A stretch of 64,000 bases of DNA from Archangium gephyra (GTDB taxonomy: Bacteria > Myxococcota > Myxococcia > Myxococcales > Myxococcaceae): the NCBI GenBank assembly GCA_003243425.1, contig QFQP01000036.1, positions 12,295 to 76,294 of the forward strand, in the 5' to 3' direction. Made by a program: the position numbers and the translations under genes. Under the pieces are notes generated by a model. It saw only the letters and a program-made list of their open reading frames with translations, was not told the origin of the DNA and did no database searches. This document shows positions 18,284-25,695 of the stretch, one piece after another (position 1 is the stretch's first letter; each line of letters starts with the position of its first letter).

Positions 18284-21200
18284 TCACCGCGGCAGCGTGA
18301 GCGTCACGTTGATGGGCGCGCCGGCGCGCTGCACGCTCAGCGACATGGCGCCGGGGGCGTGGTTGTCGAGCAGCGCCGACGCACTGTCTGGGTCGAGCTC
18401 GGTCACCGGCCTGCCATCGATGGCGAGCAGAACGTCTCCCGCCTGCAGCCCTGCTTTCGCGGCGGGGCTGTCGGGCAGTACTTCGGAGATCTTCGTCGAC
18501 AGATCGTAGATGCCGATGCCGTGCCCGCTCGCGCGCCCGGTGCGCAGCACCACCTTGATCGTGACGTTCAGCGCTCCGCCCCTGGGGAGGTCGACGAACG
18601 CCGAACCGCCGCTCTGCACCTCGTCACCGAGGCAAGCCACCAGCACGTGCCCTGCGGGAGCGGACTCGAAGACGAAGCGGCCTTCCTCATCGCTCATCGG
18701 CACCGACGCCGAGTCCCAGTTGGTGATGCCGGGCGTCGAACCCACCGCGAGAATGGTGCGGCACATCACGTTGGGCACCGGCTGGCCGCTCTCGAAGTCG
18801 ATCAATCGCCCGGTGAGCTTCCCCGTGCCGTGGCTCTGGAACGTGAGCTCTCGCGCCTCGCCATCTTTCAGCGTGACCTTCTTGATGTCGCCTTCGAGGT
18901 TGTCCATCGCGGTGATGGTCCACTCCCCGGCGGCCAACACGAGACGAAAGGTCTCGCCCGTCACCTGCCCCGAGACGAACCCGCCGCTGCCACGGCTCGC
19001 GTACACCACCGGCGTGTTGGCGTAGCCGACCAGCTTGCCCTCGACCGTCGCGGTCGGGCGCAGCGTGATGACCAGCTCACGCGCTCCCGCTTCGCCCTTC
19101 GCCATCGCCTCTTCACCGCGCGCCGAACGGGCCTGCACCGACCACGTGCCCGACTGCAGCGCCTCGAACGTGAAGCGCCCCTGCGCATCGGTGAACACCT
19201 GCGGCAACGCTTCGTACGGAGAGAACGTGTTCTCGTGGCTCGCGGGCTTCGCGCGCACCTTCGCGTCGGCGACCGGGTTGCCCTGCAGGTCGACCACGCG
19301 ACCCGAGAGCGTCAGCTTCTCGACCTTCACCTGCAGTCGAACGTTCTCGGCCTTCGAATGGCCGTCGGCGAGCTTCACCTTCGGGAACGCGCCGTTCGCG
19401 GGCTTCGCACCGACCGCGCTGACCTGCCCCGAGAGGTAGACCTGCGGCGCGTAGGTATCTCCACCCGTCAGCTGCGCCGCGTGGAAGTGACCCTTCGCGT
19501 CGGTGGTGGCGGTGCCTTCGTCGTCCTGGCGTGCACCAGTCCACACCACGCGCGCGCCTTCGATGGGCTGGTTCTTCTCGTCGACCAGCGTGCCGTCGAC
19601 AAAGGCGGCGCTCGACAACTCGAGATCGAGTTCGACCTGCTCGCGACCCTTGATGGAAACGGTCTCGAGCACGAACGCGCCCTCGGCCTCGCTGTTGGCC
19701 ATCACCTGATGCCCGCCCTTGTTCAGCCCCTCGAGCGCGTAGCGGCCGTTTGCGTCGCTGACGGCCTTCACGTCGCCCCACATCGACTTCGCCGTCACCT
19801 TCGCGCCTGCAACAGGCTTCTTGTCGCGCGTCACCACGCCGCGAACCACCGCCATGCGTTTGACCTGCAGCGTGACCTCCGGAGCGTCGGCCTTCGCGAC
19901 GTAGCGCCTGGGTTGGTCGACGGCCCACGGTTCGGCGGTGAAGACCAGCTCGCCCGGCGGCACGCCGTCGATCACGAAGCGGCCGTCGTTCTGGCTGAAG
20001 GCGTCGACCGCGCGGCCGGTGGCGACCGTGTGCGCAGTGACGCGAGCGCCGGGCACCGGCTTCCCGTCGCTCGAGACGATGCCTCGAATTCGCACCGCGG
20101 GCTTCACCACCAGCACCAGCTTGCGGCTCGGCTCGCCAACCATCGCGCTCACCACCTGAATGGTGCTCGAGCTGCTGCCACCTGCGGTCGCCTGCACGCG
20201 GTAGTCACCGGGCGCCACGCTCAAGCTGAAGCGGCCCATCACGTCCGAACGCGCGAAGCCCGGCCGCGCCATGTCGTTGTTCTGCCACATGCGCTGCCGG
20301 CTGCTGACGATGGCATCGGCCACGGGGCGCTCGGCAGCATCGACGACCACACCTTCGATGACCGCTGCTGGCGTCAGCACCACGTCGCGCTGGAGGGGGC
20401 CCTGGAGCGTGAGGCGCATGCTCATCGCGCCGTAGCTCGCCGCTTCGACGACGAGCTCGTTCTCACCGAGCGGCAGACACAGCGCGTACGAGCCCTGTGC
20501 GTCGGTCTGCGCGCCGATCGTCCGCGCAGGGCGAACCGTGGCGTCGCTGACCGGCCCGGAGCCCGAATCCAACACGCGGCCGGTGAGCAGCGCGGGGCAA
20601 CCCGACGGCACCACCAATTCCAGGGCGTCGGGGGGAGGCTGCGCCTCCGGGTTGCGGAGGTCGAGCTCCACGACGGTCGGCGCGTGGCCATCGACGAACG
20701 CACCGACACCGACGCTCGCCGCGGGCTGCACACCGAAGTCGAACGTTCCGTCGTTGGCGCTGACCCGTTGCTGCGGAGGCGCCTCGGAGGGCTGCTCGTC
20801 GATCGTCAGCGTGACGACGGCGCCCTCGAGCGGCGCGCCATCGAGCATCACGCGACCTGCGACCCTGCGACTCGGCGCTCCGGCCTGCGCACGCCACGCG
20901 GGCAACGGGCTGTTGGGAAGCTCGGGCGCGTTGGCGACGCGGCGAGCGACCGGAGCGGCGACGTCGGGCTTCGACGTGATGACGGTGACCGTCGGCGCGG
21001 GGCCTGAAGAACAGCGCAGCACGAACGCCGCCGCGACGAGGAGCAGCGCGGCGACGGTGACGGCGAAGAGTTTCTTGAGCTTCATGAAGGCGACTCCGGC
21101 GAGGTGAAGAGGCGGACCGTCGAGCTTCGTGAGCGGCAGCAGCAGCGCAGACCACCGCTCGCGGCCGCCCAGGCGCTCGTCGAGCTGCGCGCGCAGCACG

Positions 21201-21646
21201 TCGAGGCCCTGCTTGAGGCGCCACCGCACCGTGCCCGGCGGTAGCTGCAGCCGCTGGCCAATCGCCGTCGCGTCGAGCCCTTCGAAGTACCGGAGGTAGA
21301 GAACGGTGCGCGTGGGCTCGGGCAGCGCCGAGACGAGGGTCGTCAGCTGCCGCTGCGCCTCGAGCCGCTCCATCACCACGTCGGGCGTGGGCTCTGGCTC
21401 GGGGCGCTCCGTCGCGGCGTCACGGCGAACACGTCGCGCCGTGGTGCGGTGGCGGAAAGCGGCCAGGTTCCGCAGCGCCCCCGCGAACCAACCGCGCGAC
21501 GGGTCGTCGACCGAGAGCGAAGCTTCCCAGGCGTCTTGCGCGAGGTCGTCGGCGTCAGCGTCGCTCACCAGCGAGCGCGCAAGCCTCCGGACCCACTCAG
21601 TTTGGGCGAGCGTTTCGTCGAGGGTGGGCGGAGCTGGCTTCATCAT
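18284..21646 (-). CDS. ECF sigma factor fused to membrane anchor, carboxypeptidase-regulatory-like modules and a PDZ domain
   Basis: A single 1120-residue frame. Residues 1-165 are an ECF factor: region 2 (WVRRLARSLVSDADADDLAQ) and region 4 (LVSALPEPTRTVLYLRYFEG, HTH TAIGQRLQLPPGTVRWRL). Residues 166-187 link to a membrane segment at about 192-210 (FAVTVAALLLVAAAFVL). From about 250 to 1020 come repeated carboxypeptidase-regulatory-like beta modules (for example VAGRVMLDGAPLEGAVVTL, GIVSSDGKPVPGARV). The last 90 residues are a PDZ domain (GIGIYDLSTKISEVLPDSP, AGLQAGDVLLAIDGRPV). The sigma part would be cytoplasmic and the rest periplasmic. An internal ATG at 21085 with GGAG 8 nt upstream could give a sigma-free form. 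The gene is divergent from pntA. Confidence 0.85.
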   Translation of the reverse strand: MMKPAPPTLDETLAQTEWVRRLARSLVSDADADDLAQDAWEASLSVDDPSRGWFAGALRNLAAFRHRTTARRVRRDAATERPEPEPTPDVVMERLEAQRQLTTLVSALPEPTRTVLYLRYFEGLDATAIGQRLQLPPGTVRWRLKQGLDVLRAQLDERLGGRERWSALLLPLTKLDGPPLHLAGVAFMKLKKLFAVTVAALLLVAAAFVLRCSSGPAPTVTVITSKPDVAAPVARRVANAPELPNSPLPAWRAQAGAPSRRVAGRVMLDGAPLEGAVVTLTIDEQPSEAPPQQRVSANDGTFDFGVQPAASVGVGAFVDGHAPTVVELDLRNPEAQPPPDALELVVPSGCPALLTGRVLDSGSGPVSDATVRPARTIGAQTDAQGSYALCLPLGENELVVEAASYGAMSMRLTLQGPLQRDVVLTPAAVIEGVVVDAAERPVADAIVSSRQRMWQNNDMARPGFARSDVMGRFSLSVAPGDYRVQATAGGSSSSTIQVVSAMVGEPSRKLVLVVKPAVRIRGIVSSDGKPVPGARVTAHTVATGRAVDAFSQNDGRFVIDGVPPGELVFTAEPWAVDQPRRYVAKADAPEVTLQVKRMAVVRGVVTRDKKPVAGAKVTAKSMWGDVKAVSDANGRYALEGLNKGGHQVMANSEAEGAFVLETVSIKGREQVELDLELSSAAFVDGTLVDEKNQPIEGARVVWTGARQDDEGTATTDAKGHFHAAQLTGGDTYAPQVYLSGQVSAVGAKPANGAFPKVKLADGHSKAENVRLQVKVEKLTLSGRVVDLQGNPVADAKVRAKPASHENTFSPYEALPQVFTDAQGRFTFEALQSGTWSVQARSARGEEAMAKGEAGARELVITLRPTATVEGKLVGYANTPVVYASRGSGGFVSGQVTGETFRLVLAAGEWTITAMDNLEGDIKKVTLKDGEARELTFQSHGTGKLTGRLIDFESGQPVPNVMCRTILAVGSTPGITNWDSASVPMSDEEGRFVFESAPAGHVLVACLGDEVQSGGSAFVDLPRGGALNVTIKVVLRTGRASGHGIGIYDLSTKISEVLPDSPAAKAGLQAGDVLLAIDGRPVTELDPDSASALLDNHAPGAMSLSVQRAGAPINVTLTLPR

Positions 21647-21666
21647 TCACCGGGAGAGTTGCCGTG

Positions 21667-21680
21667 ACACCTCCAGGTGT
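21667..21680. promoter_or_regulatory. Perfect 14-bp palindrome before the sigma-fusion gene
   Basis: ACACCT-CC-AGGTGT lies 21 bp upstream of the sigma-fusion start and 83 bp upstream of pntA. It may be an operator for either divergent gene or part of the sigma promoter. No T-run accompanies it. Confidence 0.4.
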
Positions 21681-21763
21681 TGGAGCTTCGTGCCTTTCGT
21701 GACGACGCGACGCGGCAAACGTCGCCATATCGAGGCGTAAGGCCGCGACCTAGAACCCGCGCC

Positions 21764-23344
21764 GTGAGTCTCGTCATTGGAGTTCCGAAGGAGTCGCTGC
21801 CCGGCGAAAAGCGGGTGGCGGCCACGCCTGAGTCCATCAAGAAGTTCAAGGAGCGCGGCATCGGCCTTCGCGTGGAACGTGGCGCTGGGCTCGGCGCGGG
21901 CATCAGCGACGCCGAGTACGTCGCGGCGGGCGCGGAGGTGGTCGACTCGGCGTGGGACAGTGACGTCATCTTCAAGGTGCGCCCGCCGTCGCTCGACGAG
22001 TGCCGCAACCTCAAGGAAGGCGCGTTTCTCGTTTCGCTGATTCAGGTGGAGCGAAACCCGGCGGTGCTCGGCGCGCTCGAAGCGCGCAAGGCCACGGTGC
22101 TCGCGCTCGAGAAGGTGCCTCGCGTGACGCGCGCCCAGAAGATGGACGTGCTGTCGTCGATGGCGAACCTCTCGGGCTATCGCGCGGTGGTCGAAGCAGC
22201 GACGCACTACCAGGGCTTCTTCTCTCCGCAGATCACCGCGGCCGGTGCGACGCCTCCGGCGAAGGTGCTGATCATCGGCGCCGGTGTCGCCGGGCTGGCC
22301 GCCGTCGGCGCCGCGCGCGCACTCGGTGGCGACGTTCGCGCGTTCGACACGCGAGCCGCGGCCCGCGAACAGGTCGAGTCGCTCGGCGCGCGCTTCCTCG
22401 AGGTGAAGCTGCAGGAAGCCGGCGAAGGCCAGGGCGGCTACGCGAAGGTGATGTCACCCGAGTTCATCGCCGCCGAGATGGAGCTCTTCCGTCAGCAGGC
22501 CCGCGAGGTGGACATCATCATCACCACGGCGCTGGTGCCCGGTGCGAAGGCGCCGATTCTGGTGCCGCGTGACGTCGTCGAGTGCCTCAAGCCCGGTTCG
22601 GTCATCGTCGACATGGCGGCGGAGCAGGGCGGCAACTGCGAGCTGACGAAGCCCGGTGAGATCGTCGTGCACAACGGCGTACAGATTCTCGGGTTCACCG
22701 ACCTCGCCAGCCGCATGGCGACCACCGCGAGCCGCTTCTTCGCCATGAACCTGTGGCACCTCTCGGGTGAGCTGGGCAAAGGCGACACGCTCGACATCGA
22801 CCTGAACAACGACGTGGTGCGCCCTGCCCTGCTGCTGCACCACGGGGCCCAGTTGCCGCCACCTCCCGTGAAGGAGCCCGCGCCCGCGCCTCCGAAACCC
22901 GCGCCGCCGCCCACGCAGAAACAGAAGCAGACCCAGCTGCAGTCTCCGACGCGTCGCGCGTGGGGTTCGACGGCAGGCGGGCTGATCCTCATCGTGGTGC
23001 TCTTCCTGCTCGGCCGCTTCGCGCCACCGGAGTTCCTGCAGCATTCGACCGTCTTCGTGCTCGCGTGCTTCGTGGGTTGGCAGGTCATCTGGTCGGTGTC
23101 TCCGTCGCTGCACACGCCGCTCATGAGCGTCACCAACGCCATCTCGGGGATCATCATCATCGGCGGCATGTTGCAGGTCGGCGGTGACCTCGACGTCGCG
23201 TCGCTGCTCGGCGCGGCGGCGGTGTTGTTCGCGGCCATCAACATCGCCGGCGGCTTCCTCGTCACGCAGCGCATGCTCAAGATGTTCAAGCGAGATGACG
23301 CCGCTCCTGCCGCTTCGTCGTCGCACGGAGGTCACGGCCGATGA
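21764..23344 (+). CDS. pntA: NAD(P) transhydrogenase subunit alpha
   Basis: The GTG at 21764 gives MSLVIGVPKESLPGEKRVA, the conserved alanine-dehydrogenase-like N-terminus. The 526-residue chain matches E. coli PntA (510). The NAD-binding domain contains the Rossmann loop VLIIGAGVAGLAAVGAARALGG and the conserved RDQVES-type segment (AAREQVESLGARFLEV). A Pro/Lys/Gln linker (residues about 365-405) leads to four C-terminal membrane helices. With PntB it forms the proton-translocating, inner-membrane transhydrogenase that makes NADPH from NADH at the expense of proton-motive force. The stop overlaps pntB (ATGA). Confidence 0.95.
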   Translation: MSLVIGVPKESLPGEKRVAATPESIKKFKERGIGLRVERGAGLGAGISDAEYVAAGAEVVDSAWDSDVIFKVRPPSLDECRNLKEGAFLVSLIQVERNPAVLGALEARKATVLALEKVPRVTRAQKMDVLSSMANLSGYRAVVEAATHYQGFFSPQITAAGATPPAKVLIIGAGVAGLAAVGAARALGGDVRAFDTRAAAREQVESLGARFLEVKLQEAGEGQGGYAKVMSPEFIAAEMELFRQQAREVDIIITTALVPGAKAPILVPRDVVECLKPGSVIVDMAAEQGGNCELTKPGEIVVHNGVQILGFTDLASRMATTASRFFAMNLWHLSGELGKGDTLDIDLNNDVVRPALLLHHGAQLPPPPVKEPAPAPPKPAPPPTQKQKQTQLQSPTRRAWGSTAGGLILIVVLFLLGRFAPPEFLQHSTVFVLACFVGWQVIWSVSPSLHTPLMSVTNAISGIIIIGGMLQVGGDLDVASLLGAAAVLFAAINIAGGFLVTQRMLKMFKRDDAAPAASSSHGGHGR

Positions 23345-24774
23345 TGAACGAAGGCCTTCTCGACGTCGCCTACCTCGCGGCTGGCGTGCTCTTCATTCGC
23401 TCTCTGGGCGGTCTGTCGAAACAGGAGACCGCATCGCAGGGAAATCTGTTCGGCATCATCGGCATGGTGCTCGCCATTGCGGTCACGTCGGTGGCGTGGG
23501 CGGTGTCAGGTGACCTCGCAACGCGCACGCACGGGCTCGGACTGCTGCTCGGCGCGGCGGTGATCGGCGGCGTCATCGGCGGTGGGCTCGCACGTCGCGT
23601 CGAGATGACCGGCATGCCGGAGCTGGTCGCGGTGCTGCATTCGTTCGTCGGTCTGGCGGCGGTGCTGGTCGGGTTCTCGTCGTACCTGCGGCCGGTTCAC
23701 GTCGCGCCCGACGTGCTGCGCCACACCGTTCACCTCGTCGAGATCTGGGTGGGCATCGCGGTCGGTGCGGTGACGCTGACCGGTTCGATCATCGCGTGGG
23801 CGAAGTTGAAGGGCTCGCTGACGGGCAAGCCGTTGCTGTTGCCGGGCCGTCACGTGCTCAACGCGATCGTCGCGCTGGCCATCATCGGCCTCGCGTATCC
23901 GTTCCTGTTCGCGAACGCGCACGACGGCCTCATCTATCTCGTCATCATGACGGTGCTCGCGTCGCTCATCGGCATTCACCTGGTGATGGCGATCGGTGGC
24001 GCCGACATGCCGGTCGTCGTTTCACTGCTCAACAGCTACTCGGGCTGGGCGGCGGCGGCGGCGGGCTTCATGCTGGCCAACGACCTGCTCATCGTCACCG
24101 GCGCGCTCGTCGGTTCGTCGGGCACTATTCTGTCGATCATCATGTGCCGCGCGATGAACCGGTCGATCCTCAACGTGGTCTTCGGAGGCTTCGGCACCGG
24201 TGACGCGAAGCCCGCCGCGAAGGGTGACGCCGCGCAGCCCGCCGGTGAAGTGCAGGAGATGAAGGCCGATGAAGTGGCAAAGCGCCTGCTCGAGGCGCGC
24301 AACGTCATCATCGTGCCCGGCTACGGCATGGCGGTGTCACGCGCGCAGGGCTCGGTGAAAGAGCTGACGCACACGCTGCGTGAGAAGGGCGTCAACGTTC
24401 GCTTCGCGATTCACCCCGTCGCCGGCCGCCTGCCGGGTCACATGAACGTGCTGCTCGCCGAAGCCGGTGTTCCGTACGACATCGTTCAGGAGATGGAGCA
24501 CATCAACGCCGACTTCCCGACGACGGATGTGGTGCTGGTGATTGGCGCCAACGACATCGTGAACCCGGGCGCGCTCGACGACCCGAGCTCGAGCATCTAC
24601 GGGATGCCGGTGTTGGAAGTGTGGAAGTCGAAGCTGACGGTGGTGTTCAAACGCGGCATGGCGGCGGGCTACGCGGGCGTCGAGAACCCGCTGTTCTATC
24701 TGCCGGGTACACGCATGTTGTTCGGCGACGCGAAGAAGACCGTCGATGCGTTGGTCACCGAAGTTCGAAAGTAG
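23341..24774 (+). CDS. pntB: NAD(P) transhydrogenase subunit beta
   Basis: A 477-residue partner of PntA. The first 270 residues are membrane helices (DVAYLAAGVLFIRSLGGLSKQET onward). The C-terminal third is the NADP(H)-binding domain with IVPGYGMAVSRAQ and VNVRFAIHPVAGRLPGHMNVLLAEA, ending with the conserved segment FKRGMAAGYAGVENPLF. Length agrees with the family (462 in E. coli). It overlaps pntA by 4 bp. Confidence 0.95.
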   Translation: MMNEGLLDVAYLAAGVLFIRSLGGLSKQETASQGNLFGIIGMVLAIAVTSVAWAVSGDLATRTHGLGLLLGAAVIGGVIGGGLARRVEMTGMPELVAVLHSFVGLAAVLVGFSSYLRPVHVAPDVLRHTVHLVEIWVGIAVGAVTLTGSIIAWAKLKGSLTGKPLLLPGRHVLNAIVALAIIGLAYPFLFANAHDGLIYLVIMTVLASLIGIHLVMAIGGADMPVVVSLLNSYSGWAAAAAGFMLANDLLIVTGALVGSSGTILSIIMCRAMNRSILNVVFGGFGTGDAKPAAKGDAAQPAGEVQEMKADEVAKRLLEARNVIIVPGYGMAVSRAQGSVKELTHTLREKGVNVRFAIHPVAGRLPGHMNVLLAEAGVPYDIVQEMEHINADFPTTDVVLVIGANDIVNPGALDDPSSSIYGMPVLEVWKSKLTVVFKRGMAAGYAGVENPLFYLPGTRMLFGDAKKTVDALVTEVRK

Positions 24775-24779
24775 GCACC

Positions 24780-25049
24780 ATGTCGTTTCTCAAAGACCTC
24801 CATCAAGACAACCGCCTCGCGGAGCTCGAGGCAGAAGCGAACGCCAGCGTCGACAGCATCGGAACGCTGTCGCAGGCCATTCACGTCGAAAAGAAGCGCA
24901 ACGACGTGCAGACCGCGCGAATCAAGGCGCTGGCCGAGGTCGTCGAAGCCACACTGCGATCTCTGAGTGCCAGTGGTGCGATGCCTGCAGCCCAGGCCGA
25001 AGCGCTGCTCTCGGTGCTCTCGCAGGCGATGGCGCCGGTGAAACTCTGA
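24780..25049 (+). CDS. Short coiled-coil protein of unknown function
   Basis: An 89-residue protein beginning 5 bp after pntB. ATG at 24780 is chosen; the longer in-frame extension upstream overlaps pntB and is not conserved in character. It is rich in Ala, Glu and Leu with heptad-like spacing (LAELEAEANASVDSIGTL). No cysteine or membrane segment. I do not recognise it. Co-transcription with pntAB is likely, so it may assist or regulate the transhydrogenase, but this is a guess. Confidence 0.6.
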   Translation: MSFLKDLHQDNRLAELEAEANASVDSIGTLSQAIHVEKKRNDVQTARIKALAEVVEATLRSLSASGAMPAAQAEALLSVLSQAMAPVKL

Positions 25050-25067
25050 AAGGCAGCGCCGCCCCGT

Positions 25068-25625
25068 TTGTCTCTGAACCACGAAGGTCGACCTCTGCGC
25101 GTACGACAAGAAGGCCATGCTCGCGCTCGCCCAAGAAAGTTCGATCAAGACCTGAGCGGCGGCTGGCGAAAGCTCGAAGCCAAACCGGAGTGCACCGAGG
25201 TCGCAGCGGAGCTGCTCGCGGAGTACCGCAAGGCACACTGGGGCAAATTCAAACCGCACGAGCTACACGCGAACTTCTGGCACGAAGGTCAGCTGCGCGC
25301 GGCCGTCGGTCGGTATGATCGCGCCGCGGTGCTGCTCGCGGCCGGTGTGAACCCCGGCGGTGACGTCGACTTTCTCGAGTACGCGCTGGGCACCATCGCG
25401 TTCCTCCGTCGCGACAAGGCGGGCCTCGAGGCCGCACGCGCACGGCTGGCGAAGATGCCCGCGCCGCCCGACTTCGAGCAGATGGCCGCGGAGATAAAGA
25501 AGAACTACGGCCAGACCATCACCTGGCCGCCGAACCTCGACGTGCTCGATGGCTTGAGCAACTGCTTCGACAAGCCGTACCGCGAGGCGTACGACCTGCC
25601 CTGCCGCGCGAAGCCGGCGAAGTAA
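25068..25625 (+). CDS. Conserved-looking small protein, probably frameshifted near its N-terminus
   Basis: The in-frame TTG at 25068 gives 185 residues, but the first 25 codons look unlike protein (many Arg). In another frame, bases 25084-25135 encode a plausible N-terminus (VDLCAYDKKAMLALAQE) that would join KFDQDLSGGWRKLEAK if the A-run at 25136-25138 had one more base. The rest reads as a helical soluble protein (RYDRAAVLLAAGVNPGGD ... WPPNLDVLDGLSNCFDKPY). Either the gene has a one-base deletion or the sequence has an error. The upstream frame also lacks a good start codon, so the gene may be decaying. Function unknown. Confidence 0.5.
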   Translation: MSLNHEGRPLRVRQEGHARARPRKFDQDLSGGWRKLEAKPECTEVAAELLAEYRKAHWGKFKPHELHANFWHEGQLRAAVGRYDRAAVLLAAGVNPGGDVDFLEYALGTIAFLRRDKAGLEAARARLAKMPAPPDFEQMAAEIKKNYGQTITWPPNLDVLDGLSNCFDKPYREAYDLPCRAKPAK

Positions 25626-25695
25626 CTCGCGCGACTCGCTTCGACCCGGCGCGGCTTTCGTTCGCTCGAGCCATCTGGAGAGAATGGAGCACCCC

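Noticed and set aside
18359..21007. 882-residue open frame on the plus strand
   Set aside because: Lies wholly opposite the sigma-fusion gene, whose domains are clear; the antisense product has no fold signals.
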